Below are positions 8,031 through 14,599 of a DNA stretch of 15,135 nucleotides, piece after piece. This DNA comes from Moraxellaceae bacterium (GTDB lineage: Bacteria > Pseudomonadota > Gammaproteobacteria > Pseudomonadales > UBA3067), in the NCBI GenBank assembly GCA_002401525.1, contig NVTH01000014.1:1-15135 (forward strand), written 5' to 3'. Every line of letters begins with the position of its first letter. Position 1 is the stretch's first letter. The translations under genes were made by a program, and so were the position numbers. The notes under the pieces were generated by a model that made no database searches, was not told the DNA's origin, and saw nothing but the letters and a program-made list of their open reading frames with translations.

Positions 8031-9203
8031 TTGAAACACACATTGCTAATTTCCAACCTGATTTTAATGCTACTGACGTCTACTGCAGTCAACGCCACTT
8101 CTGATACACAAAACACTTCGGACACGACGTTAGCAAGCGTGTTTTCAAATTCGATTCAGCCCCAACTTAAAAAATTTCATCCCTACATCCACCTCAACAG
8201 TTTCACTTACAGCGAACCGATTTCCATCGATGGCATGCTCCATGAATGGGATGACGATTTACACTCAGGTGAATTGGCATTCACACAACAAAGAATTTCC
8301 GTAGGCCTGAGTCACAGCAGTGGCTGGTCCCTTGGCTGGATAAGCCGATACGACTATTTTTTAGAATTCACCGAAGACACGGCGTTGCTTTATCATCAAG
8401 GCGAAAACGACTTGCCCGCCAGCCGGGATTATCACTACCAACTATTCTTGCGCGCAGAACACGCTAAAAGCAGTGGCCCTCAAATCGCTTATCAAACGCC
8501 CCTATTAAAGTTTGGGCCTGAACAAAGTCATCAAATAAAAGTCAAAATTCAAATCGCACGACTGACGTCGAATCAACTTTATAACGGATCCATTTGGGGC
8601 GAAGCCATCCTACTGGAAAATGACGACATTGAAGCGCAACTCAACATCGATTACGCCTATCACGAAGATTCCTTGTTTGATCGCCCATTAACCAACACGA
8701 TCGAAGGACAAGGGTTGAGTGTCGATTTATTTGCGGATTGGCAATTTAAACAATGGCAGGTTTCTCTGACACTTTTAGATGCTTATTATCGAGTGAAGTG
8801 GCAGGACAACCCGTTCACGACGGCCATCATAAGCACCGACACCAGAGGCGTGGACGAAAACGGATTTATTCGTTACAGCCCAATTCTTTCCGGCCTAGAA
8901 GGCAATAAAGATTTCATTCAAAAATTACCCCTCGACCTTTACCTCAATACGGCCTATCAGTGGAACCAGCATTGGGGATCATTTGTTAACTATCATCACG
9001 TCGCGTCAACACACTTCTATCAACTGGGCATGGAATATTTCAGCCTGGGCAAAGCCAGTTACTTTTTAGCCTATCAAGAGCCTACTCAAGCCCTTTCTCT
9101 AGGGTTTAAATACGATACATTTGAAATTTCTTTGGGCCTAGACAGTCTTTCTACAAACAATGCACAAACCTTAGCCATTCAATTGATCTGGGGCCTGAAC
9201 TAA
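8031..9203 (+). CDS. Secreted protein, probable outer-membrane beta-barrel
   Basis: This 390-residue protein carries a Sec signal peptide (hydrophobic 4-20, likely cleaved after AVNA, residue 22). The mature part is rich in Tyr, Trp and Phe and has many alternating polar/hydrophobic stretches (such as WQVSLTLLDAYYRVKW and ASYFLAYQEPTQALSLGFKY) that look like membrane beta-strands. It ends in a hydrophobic/aromatic strand, AIQLIWGLN, without the usual C-terminal Phe. The start is a TTG; AAAAAGAAG (8015-8023) stands 7 nt upstream and the signal peptide begins right there, so I accept it, although a second TTG lies at 8043. It follows the second lipoprotein gene by about 110 bp in the same direction and may be co-transcribed. 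I do not recognise the family; a barrel partner for the two lipoproteins is an attractive but untested reading. Confidence 0.75.
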   Translation: MKHTLLISNLILMLLTSTAVNATSDTQNTSDTTLASVFSNSIQPQLKKFHPYIHLNSFTYSEPISIDGMLHEWDDDLHSGELAFTQQRISVGLSHSSGWSLGWISRYDYFLEFTEDTALLYHQGENDLPASRDYHYQLFLRAEHAKSSGPQIAYQTPLLKFGPEQSHQIKVKIQIARLTSNQLYNGSIWGEAILLENDDIEAQLNIDYAYHEDSLFDRPLTNTIEGQGLSVDLFADWQFKQWQVSLTLLDAYYRVKWQDNPFTTAIISTDTRGVDENGFIRYSPILSGLEGNKDFIQKLPLDLYLNTAYQWNQHWGSFVNYHHVASTHFYQLGMEYFSLGKASYFLAYQEPTQALSLGFKYDTFEISLGLDSLSTNNAQTLAIQLIWGLN

Positions 9204-9287
9204 CAACCCATCACCCTCCCGCATTAAAATAGCCTCCAATTCCTATTAATTCAGCATCAAACGCCTATCGACTGCCAAGGCTGCTAT

Positions 9288-9332
9288 GCATTAAGTAACC
9301 GCGCATTAAGTAACGGCGCATCATGTAATGGC
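9288..9332. repeat. 15-bp tandem repeat, three copies
   Basis: The unit gcattaagtaaccgc at 9288-9302 recurs at 9303-9317 with one change and at 9318-9332 in a more diverged form (gcatcatgtaatggc). It lies in the leader region about 150 bp ahead of the aldolase-family gene. Confidence 0.7.
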
Positions 9333-9482
9333 ACTTCAACTATTTGTATATTTCTAACCACAGCATTACACTCACTGAACAAACTCGAAAAGAGATCTGC
9401 GCGAGAAAGTCTCCCTGTCCCGAATAAAAATATTAGGCCCATTAAAACAATAAAAAAACCAAAACAAAGCAAGGATATCACT

Positions 9483-10292
9483 ATGGCCGGTTTAAAATTC
9501 CCCACAGAAAAACCTTCAGAGAACGCGTCGAATGCTTCCGCTGAAAAATCTGCAAAGCCAAAATCAATGTCCAAAGAGGAATGGCAAATCCGAATTGATT
9601 TAGCTGCTTGTTATCGCTTAGTGGCTCATTACGGCTGGGATGACATGATCTTTACTCATCTATCAGCACGAGTACCTAGTTCGGACCATCATTTCTTGAT
9701 CAACCCTTATGGCATGCTGTTTAGCGAAATCACTGCCTCATCTCTGGTGAAAGTGGATCAAGAAGCCAATATCATTGGTGACAGCGATTACGGCGTCAAT
9801 CCTGCCGGATTTACCATTCATAGCGCGGTGCACATGGCCCGGCCGGAAGCCGGCGCAGTGCTGCACTTACACACGCGTGCCGGCATGGCCGTTTCCGCGC
9901 AATCGGAAGGGCTGCTGCCTTTAACTCAAACCTCAATGTTAGTGTTACCAAAAATTACTTACCATGACTATGAAGGGGTAGCAGTCAACCTGGAGGAACG
10001 AGAAAGGATTGTTCAAGACCTTGGCGAGCAAGACCTAATGATACTGCGCAATCACGGCACACTTGCGGTGGGTAATTCGATTCCTGAAGCATTTTTACTG
10101 ATGTATTTTTTAGAAAAAGCCTGCGACGCTCAGATCGCTGCTCAATCAGGCGGCAGTGCACTGAACATACCCTCCAACCAAGCATTAGAAACCACCAGCA
10201 AACAATCCGAGGGGATTCACATGGCTGGCCACATGGCTTGGCCGGCATTGTTAAGAATGCTGGATCGACAAGACGATTCTTTTAGGCTTTGA
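9483..10292 (+). CDS. Class II aldolase/adducin family protein
   Basis: This is a 269-residue protein of the class II aldolase/adducin fold, whose enzymatic members are Zn-dependent sugar-phosphate aldolases and epimerases (FucA, AraD). Visible family blocks are FTHLSARVP (57-65), INPYGMLFSEIT (73-84), NPAGFTIHSAVHMARPEAGAVLHLHT (106-131), YHDYEGVAV (160-168) and RNHGTLAVG (189-197). The likely Zn-binding histidines H128, H130 and H191 are present. The Glu that serves as catalytic acid and base in FucA appears replaced by Gly109, as in the adducin-like branch (NPAGF..H), so classical aldolase activity is doubtful. A Ser/Ala/Lys-rich tail (about 10-30) precedes the domain. AAGGA (9471-9475) sits 7 nt before the ATG. 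It converges on the PmoC-like gene. The substrate cannot be told from sequence. Family assignment is firm, function open. Confidence 0.92.
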   Translation: MAGLKFPTEKPSENASNASAEKSAKPKSMSKEEWQIRIDLAACYRLVAHYGWDDMIFTHLSARVPSSDHHFLINPYGMLFSEITASSLVKVDQEANIIGDSDYGVNPAGFTIHSAVHMARPEAGAVLHLHTRAGMAVSAQSEGLLPLTQTSMLVLPKITYHDYEGVAVNLEERERIVQDLGEQDLMILRNHGTLAVGNSIPEAFLLMYFLEKACDAQIAAQSGGSALNIPSNQALETTSKQSEGIHMAGHMAWPALLRMLDRQDDSFRL

Positions 10293-10370
10293 TTGATTAT
10301 TAAAAAACAGACCTTTTAACTACTCATCCCCTAATACCGCCTCATTCCAGCTCTCACCTGCCCCGCCCTT

Positions 10371-10401
10371 CTCCGTCATTCCCGCGAAGGCGGGAATCCA
10401 T
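10371..10401 (+). repeat. REP-like palindrome, left arm of 31-bp inverted pair
   Basis: This 31-bp element contains the hairpin attcccgc-gaag-gcgggaat. It is exactly the reverse complement of 10508-10538. Such sequences are typical dispersed extragenic palindromes in proteobacterial genomes. It lies about 80 bp past the stop of the aldolase-family gene, between convergent genes. Confidence 0.85.
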
Positions 10402-10507
10402 CGAGTTCAGAGCTATAAATTCAGCCGTTTTCTTTATTCTATTTTCGTAGTCACCGTGCTCGCACCAGGAGAGCTAGGAACATTCGTATAGCAAACCCAT
10501 TATCGGC

Positions 10508-10538
10508 ATGGATTCCCGCCTTCGCGGGAATGACGGAG
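10508..10538 (-). repeat. REP-like palindrome, right arm of 31-bp inverted pair
   Basis: This is the perfect inverted copy of 10371-10401, 106 bp away, giving a BIME-like pair. Being only 40 bp past the stop of the minus-strand PmoC-like gene, its GC-rich hairpin may also protect or end that transcript. No other gene is visible in the 285-bp gap 10293-10577. Confidence 0.85.
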
Positions 10539-10577
10539 GAGAGCCGATAACGAGTGAGAGCCGAAATAACGATAAAT

Positions 10578-11435
10578 TTACGCAGCCTTTAAATTTTCTT
10601 CTTGCTCTGCCTTCGTTATTGCCGTCAATGTACGCACTCGACTTAATGCTTGAATGATAAATCCACCCAAACCAAATAAAGCCCAACCCAAGGTAACAAA
10701 TCCATAATGTATCGGAGCCGCGAATAATTCTTCCGCGTAAAAAAAGGTATGGCCCCATTCGTTAAATCCGACGTTGGGCATAATTAAAATCGGCCCAGAC
10801 AAAACAATAAGGAGGGGAATCGAAACGCGCTGATAATAATCCGGCAACCGAGTATGCAGCCAAACAAATGCAAGCGCTAAAGAAACAACCCCGATGGGAA
10901 TCGCGTAATAAAATAAACTGATATGAGTCGGTGTAAAATCAGTGTCACGAATAGTAATCTGATGCCACGCCGCATCTGACTCTGCGTATAACGCCAAAAT
11001 CATCACCACAAAAACACTCGCCACCATCATGATCGAAAATACTAAATAGTATCGCGACAACTCCTGCAAAGGCGTCATCGTTAAAATATTTTTCGGTCGA
11101 GTAAACCACAACGTGGGAATTGAAATAAGTCCAAACAGAATAATTAGCGGCAATTGAATCCAGAGCAGATTCATAAAATAGGTTTGAAATTCGGGCTCAA
11201 ACGCATCCAAGCCGTAAATTAAAGCAAATGAAGTCATGTACCAACGATAGCCGCCTAACAATACTATCCCTATCGCCATCAGCACCAAGGGAGGTTTTAG
11301 CGGAATCTGAGGAATACCATTTTTCACTGGATAGAGGAATAAATCGAACCCAGTAGACGGAGCGAACTGTTGGGAAGCGGGAGTCTCCTTATCAACATAA
11401 GGAGAAAGAGACGGATTTGAAACGCGAGTGGCCAT
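10578..11435 (-). CDS. pmoC: PmoC/AmoC-like copper membrane monooxygenase subunit C, orphan
   Basis: This 285-residue integral membrane protein belongs to the C-subunit family of copper-dependent membrane monooxygenases (methane, ammonia and short-chain hydrocarbon oxidation). About six hydrophobic segments are seen (near 48-72, 88-110, 130-150, 172-193, 205-222 and 240-265). Diagnostic blocks are GLDAFEPEFQTYFMNLL (75-91), WHQITIRDTDFTPTHI (157-172) and NEWGHTFFYAEELFAAPIHYG (225-245). The CuC ligands correspond to D154, H158 and H171; the neighbouring CuD-type ligands to N225, H229 and H243. Both sets have exactly the spacing known from Methylococcus PmoC (D156/H160/H173 and N227/H231/H245). 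The length is normal, so this is not a fragment. AGGGA (11443-11447) lies 7 nt ahead of the ATG. In most operons the order is C-A-B, but no A or B gene follows: the next downstream sequence is the REP pair. It may serve a complex encoded elsewhere, as solitary amoC copies do in nitrifiers. The substrate cannot be deduced. Confidence 0.93.
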   Translation of the reverse strand: MATRVSNPSLSPYVDKETPASQQFAPSTGFDLFLYPVKNGIPQIPLKPPLVLMAIGIVLLGGYRWYMTSFALIYGLDAFEPEFQTYFMNLLWIQLPLIILFGLISIPTLWFTRPKNILTMTPLQELSRYYLVFSIMMVASVFVVMILALYAESDAAWHQITIRDTDFTPTHISLFYYAIPIGVVSLALAFVWLHTRLPDYYQRVSIPLLIVLSGPILIMPNVGFNEWGHTFFYAEELFAAPIHYGFVTLGWALFGLGGFIIQALSRVRTLTAITKAEQEENLKAA

Positions 11436-11598
11436 AAATAGTTCCCTTTATTAAAGTACATTCTTATTGAACGATACTCCCGGGACTACTTACTTTTTCA
11501 ATCCGGTTTAATTAATCCTTCATACCAGAATACGATAATACAATTAAACGTTTTGAATCATACCCAATCGCTATTGGTTACACATCTTCCTGTATAGT

Positions 11599-11627
11599 TT
11601 ATTAGTCGTCAATATCTAATTAGGCAA
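11599..11627 (-). promoter_or_regulatory. Candidate promoter for the PmoC-like gene
   Basis: On the minus strand, TTGCCT (11622-11627) and TAATAA (11599-11604) are 17 bp apart, leaving a leader of roughly 155 nt before the start codon. The hexamers match sigma70 consensus only moderately. The gene therefore may have its own transcript, separate from the peptidase gene upstream. Confidence 0.3.
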
Positions 11628-11691
11628 GGGAATAAGTGCTTTAATATAGATTACAAATGCACCCTGCATAAAAAAACACCACTCTTATCCA

Positions 11692-11703
11692 GACCGGCCG
11701 GTC
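11692..11703 (-). terminator. 12-bp GC-rich palindrome after peptidase gene
   Basis: gaccggccggtc is a perfect palindrome 5 bp beyond the stop codon of the minus-strand peptidase gene; on that strand it is followed about 15 nt later by a run of seven T residues. It could be an unusual terminator or a protein-binding site, but the distance to the T-run is too long for a classical intrinsic terminator. Confidence 0.35.
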
Positions 11704-11708
11704 ACACA

Positions 11709-12785
11709 TCAATAATAATGCGCAAACTTTTCTTTATCCAACCAGCGGTAAAAATCTCGCTGCAAGTTCGTTAATCCACCCGGGTAATAGCGTTCAAAAA
11801 CGTCTTTCGCCAACGTAGAAACCTCGCCCTCATCGTTTAAATGAAACAGTAAACGACGAAATACATCGCGATTGGACTCCGAAGACAGCAGATAAAAAAC
11901 CAATGCACCGGACCAACCGTACATGGGATCACCCTCGCCCTGTTTCGCATAGAATACGGGTTGAGAAAGCCGGGTCAATTGTTCCAAATCGATAAAAGTA
12001 CCGCTTTCAAACTTCTGTTTTACTTTTTTAATTTGATACGCACTGATGGGGATTTTTATCGCCTGGCCCGAAAGTTTCATTTGTTCAAAATACTCTGCCG
12101 TCCCCTCCCCCAACCAAGTGGGTATGCGTTTATAGCGATGCCTCATTAATGCGTGAGTCACCTCATGACTAATCACCTCTATCATTCGTTCTGGATTTCG
12201 GTTTTGCCAAACGTGTGCAGTATTATCCCGAGGACGATAAAAGGCCGGCACGTTTCGATCGCCACCGGTCTTTCTACCCTGGTTAAAAAGTGCCGTAACA
12301 CTGTCGCGCTCTTTATAGATGATTAACGTTAAGGAATTAAAGTCGCTCAAATCCACTGCAAATTCTTTTTGCAGAATAGAGCGTATTTTTTTCACCACAA
12401 TAATAATTCGATTTTTAACATCCACCGCCATGACGCCCTTTTCCACCACCACCTTTACATCAAAATCTCGACTATGATCATATTTAGCGGAAAAATCTTC
12501 GATCACTTGTGTTTTATTGTTTGGTTTTGCATCGCCAAAATGCACTTTGCCATGTTCATCCACCCACTTGTATATCTCCCCCTGAGTCAGCGATGAAAAG
12601 CCAAAACACGTCACTGCAAGCATTAAAAGCAGCACTCGGGGATGGCAACGGGCGTCGCTCGATGGGTGGGAAACGAACCTCCGATCTGACCGAGGCTCAC
12701 GAATAGAATTAAATTGGATCAAAAAGACGATTCGAAAGGCCGTATACAGCACGGCATGCTGAATTATATTAGGCAAAATACTCAC
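11709..12785 (-). CDS. Secreted DUF4124 / peptidase-MA-like metalloprotease
   Basis: This 358-residue protein joins a short DUF4124-type domain (EIYKWVDEHGKVHFGDAKP, 70-88) to a gluzincin metallopeptidase domain of the peptidase MA-like type. The zinc motif is HEVTH (207-211), with WLGEGTAEYFE (224-234) supplying the third ligand, probably E227. The domain ends normally (YRWLDKEKFAHYY). The segment VLLLMLAVTCFGFSSLTQG (51-69) is a typical signal peptide placed directly before DUF4124, yet the reading frame opens 50 codons earlier. The listed GTG at 12785 has AGGA 6 nt upstream and a TATAAT box further up, which supports it. The alternative GTG at 12635 would start just at the signal peptide but has no Shine-Dalgarno sequence. 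It should act in the periplasm or at the membrane. The gene is divergent from the YheT-like hydrolase. Substrates are unknown. Confidence 0.88.
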   Translation of the reverse strand: MSILPNIIQHAVLYTAFRIVFLIQFNSIREPRSDRRFVSHPSSDARCHPRVLLLMLAVTCFGFSSLTQGEIYKWVDEHGKVHFGDAKPNNKTQVIEDFSAKYDHSRDFDVKVVVEKGVMAVDVKNRIIIVVKKIRSILQKEFAVDLSDFNSLTLIIYKERDSVTALFNQGRKTGGDRNVPAFYRPRDNTAHVWQNRNPERMIEVISHEVTHALMRHRYKRIPTWLGEGTAEYFEQMKLSGQAIKIPISAYQIKKVKQKFESGTFIDLEQLTRLSQPVFYAKQGEGDPMYGWSGALVFYLLSSESNRDVFRRLLFHLNDEGEVSTLAKDVFERYYPGGLTNLQRDFYRWLDKEKFAHYY

Positions 12786-12822
12786 GTTTATCCTAAATTA
12801 AAAAGGCTTGATGCATTCTAGG

Positions 12823-12828
12823 ATTATA
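12823..12828 (-). promoter_or_regulatory. Consensus -10 box for the peptidase gene
   Basis: On the minus strand the bases read TATAAT, a perfect -10 hexamer, about 37 bp ahead of the GTG start at 12785. No good -35 is seen at 16-18 bp (aagcct/caagcc), so an activator may be needed. The position supports the upstream start codon of the peptidase. Confidence 0.45.
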
Positions 12829-13014
12829 AGCCAGGGCCCAAATAAGGCTTGGCGCTAGCACCAATAGTCGTCCGAAAACCAGGGGATTTCGTCGTATTCC
12901 CAAGAGCCCTATTTCGAACTAGTCCAATTTCTGGGCCCTCATATTAGCGCAGGCTACTTCCCTAAAGCATTGATAGCCATGAACTAATTACATAACAACG
13001 CAAGATGAAAAAGA

Positions 13015-13043
13015 TTTACATTAATCCGTTCCGCGCCTAGAAT
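13015..13043 (+). promoter_or_regulatory. Likely sigma70 promoter for the YheT-like hydrolase
   Basis: TTTACA (13015-13020) and TAGAAT (13038-13043), each 5 of 6 to consensus, are separated by the ideal 17 bp. Transcription would begin near 13050, about 60 nt ahead of the start codon. Confidence 0.6.
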
Positions 13044-13111
13044 AACCGCCCCCGGAATGGACTGATTCGAACCGATACTCACCATCATTACCCAACACCC
13101 AATAGTACTCT

Positions 13112-14212
13112 ATGCCCTACATCACACAATCAAGCTACACATCTCGAGGCCTCTTTAAGTCAGGTCATGTACAAACCATCTACCCCACCCTGTTTCGTAC
13201 AGTGAACCACTCTCGCGCTCAATCCAAATCTAGCCCCAAGCACCAAAACCAATGCTCATATCAACACCAATACAGGCGTGAACGGCTGGAATTATTAGAC
13301 GGTGACTTCCTTGATTTGGATTGGACAACTCATGCAGACTGCAATAACGACCGCAACGATACCCACAACACCCGCAACACCCGCAACACCCACAACGGCA
13401 AGCACAAGCACAACGGCCGACTCGCCATACTTTGTCACGGCTTGGAAAGTTCTACCGATGCGACTTACATGCGCTGCATGGCCAAAGCGTGCCATTTAAG
13501 CGGCTGGGATAGCGTGGGTTATAACTTTCGCGGCTGTAGCGGCGAACCCAACCGTCTGCCTCACGCCTATCACTGTGGATTAACGGAAGATTTAGATAAA
13601 GTGGTACAACATGCGATCAAGACCGATCGTTATCGATCCATTTCTCTGATCGGATTCAGCTTGGGGGGCAATCTAGTCTTAAAATATTTGGGAGAACGAG
13701 GGCAAGACGTAGCGCCTCAAATTACCAATGCGGCCGCAGTGTCAGTGCCTTGCGATTTAGCAGACAGTTCAATTGAATTGGAACGCTGGGACAACTGGGT
13801 CTATAAAACCCGTTTTCTTCGTTTGCTAGTGTCGAAATCTAAGTTGAAAAAGGCCCTCATCAGCCAGCAGCTCGGTCAATGGCCCAGCGATGAAATTCGT
13901 TCGATTAAAGACTTTGACGAGTATTTCACCGCACCGCTGAATAATTTCAGGGGTGCGGACCATTACTACGAAACCACCAGCTCGATTCGATTTCTAAGCC
14001 AAATCCAACGCCCCACCCTGCTCCTTAATGCCAAAAACGATCCGCTACTGGGGGAGAATTGCTACCCCTACTCGATCGCCGAAAATAATGCCGCGCTCTA
14101 CTTGGAGACGCCGCTCTACGGCGGCCATGTGGGGTTTATACAAGACGCTCCTGATGATTTATATTGGCACGAACAGCGCATTCTGGAATTCCTTAACAGC
14201 ACTCAAGCTTGA
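13112..14212 (+). CDS. YheT-like alpha/beta-fold hydrolase
   Basis: This 366-residue serine hydrolase belongs to the YheT group (COG0429-like). The group signature near the N-terminus, SGHVQTIYPTLFR (17-29), is followed by the oxyanion-region LCHGLESS (107-114), the NFRGCSGEPNR block (138-148) and the nucleophile elbow GFSLGGN (181-187) with S183. D310 (NAKNDPLLG) and H339 (YGGHVGF) complete the probable triad. It is presumably a cytoplasmic or membrane-associated esterase; the natural substrate of the family is not settled. Residues 84-101 are an insertion rich in Asn, His, Arg and Thr, encoded by a 9-bp tandem repeat between two beta-strands before the HG motif, which makes the protein slightly longer than usual. 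The ATG lacks a clear Shine-Dalgarno sequence, but a good promoter stands about 60 bp upstream. It faces the DUF5062-like gene. Confidence 0.92.
   Translation: MPYITQSSYTSRGLFKSGHVQTIYPTLFRTVNHSRAQSKSSPKHQNQCSYQHQYRRERLELLDGDFLDLDWTTHADCNNDRNDTHNTRNTRNTHNGKHKHNGRLAILCHGLESSTDATYMRCMAKACHLSGWDSVGYNFRGCSGEPNRLPHAYHCGLTEDLDKVVQHAIKTDRYRSISLIGFSLGGNLVLKYLGERGQDVAPQITNAAAVSVPCDLADSSIELERWDNWVYKTRFLRLLVSKSKLKKALISQQLGQWPSDEIRSIKDFDEYFTAPLNNFRGADHYYETTSSIRFLSQIQRPTLLLNAKNDPLLGENCYPYSIAENNAALYLETPLYGGHVGFIQDAPDDLYWHEQRILEFLNSTQA
13361..13396 (+). repeat. In-frame 9-bp minisatellite within hydrolase gene
   Basis: Four consecutive 9-bp units, acccacaac / acccgcaac / acccgcaac / acccacaac, encode (Thr-His/Arg-Asn)x4. 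They differ only at the fifth base. The flanking bases (gataacg-like and aagcacaagcacaacggc) look like further diverged units. Copy-number change would keep the frame. Confidence 0.9.
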
Positions 14213-14221
14213 TTTTCCTAT

Positions 14222-14230
14222 CCCCCCCCC
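14222..14230. repeat. Nine-cytosine homopolymer
   Basis: A run of nine C residues lies 10 bp after the hydrolase stop codon, between convergent genes. Such tracts slip readily, but here no reading frame crosses it. Confidence 0.6.
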
Positions 14231-14247
14231 TTACAAACTCCTGCGTT

Positions 14248-14268
14248 AAAACCCCGGCTTGGGGCCGG
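14248..14268 (-). terminator. Intrinsic terminator of the DUF5062-like gene
   Basis: Read on the minus strand, ccggc (14264-14268) and gccgg (14254-14258) form a GC-rich stem around cccaa, followed by gg and four T residues (14248-14251). It overlaps the region right after the stop codon and may also work for the converging hydrolase transcript. Confidence 0.6.
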
Positions 14269-14269
14269 C

Positions 14270-14533
14270 CTAGGCCTTCATTAACGGATGATCTTCCGGC
14301 AGCTGTTTAGCCATCCAAAGCGCTAGTTTTCGTTTCATATTGACGTCATTTTGCTGCTGCTTCGCTAAAGGCTGGATTAGCTTATCGTGAACCAGCAATT
14401 GATACAGATAATGCACTTTTTCCTTTGCTGAATCGGTGGCTTCAAACTCCCCCACACCGCGTTTCTTCGCGTAGACGCCCCCGACTCTCAATGCTTCTTT
14501 GAGTAATTCCGCTTCATTGTCAATTTTTTTCAT
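14270..14533 (-). CDS. DUF5062 family small protein
   Basis: This 87-residue, highly charged, apparently all-helical cytoplasmic protein matches what I remember of the DUF5062 family from Vibrio and other gammaproteobacteria. The recognisable blocks are MKKIDNEAELLKEAL at the start, YAKKRGVGEFE in the middle, LYQLLVHDKLIQPL (43-56) and MKRKLALWMAKQLPEDHPL (66-84) near the end. The family has no assigned function. There is no signal peptide, membrane segment or cysteine. AAGGA (14540-14544) lies 6 nt ahead of the ATG, so the start is secure. It is a single-gene unit, converging with the hydrolase and divergent from the acyltransferase. Confidence 0.85.
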   Translation of the reverse strand: MKKIDNEAELLKEALRVGGVYAKKRGVGEFEATDSAKEKVHYLYQLLVHDKLIQPLAKQQQNDVNMKRKLALWMAKQLPEDHPLMKA

Positions 14534-14599
14534 CGCGCATCCTTTTTTATAATCACTACCGCTTTTTTATGCTCGTTCCTAGACAGAACCACGTAGATT

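Larger units (their letters stand above)
12786..13111. other. Divergent intergenic region between peptidase and hydrolase
   Basis: This 326-bp gap holds outward promoters at both ends and no gene I can support. Its middle contains an imperfect inverted repeat: aaataaggcttgg (12840-12852) against ccaagagccctattt (12900-12914). Two gggccc palindromes (12834-12839 and near 12934) lie outside it, which suggests a degraded palindromic element. Confidence 0.5.

Noticed and set aside
9284..9574. Minus-strand ORF with a hydrophobic segment, overlapping the aldolase start
   Set aside because: It begins at a TTG inside the aldolase gene, antisense to it, its C-terminus is made by the 15-bp repeat, and it has no ribosome binding site. 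The hydrophobic part comes from AT-rich intergenic sequence.
10371..10401. REP palindromes as a CRISPR repeat pair
   Set aside because: Only two copies exist, in inverted orientation and 106 bp apart, with no array or cas gene.
10474..10758. Minus-strand ORF over the REP element and the 3' end of the PmoC-like gene
   Set aside because: It overlaps the well-supported PmoC frame on the same strand, and its end is translated REP palindrome (PSFPRRRES), a classic false ORF.
13302..13499. Frame-shifted Thr/Ala-rich ORF in the hydrolase gene
   Set aside because: It is the alternative reading of the 9-bp repeat inside a well-conserved hydrolase frame.
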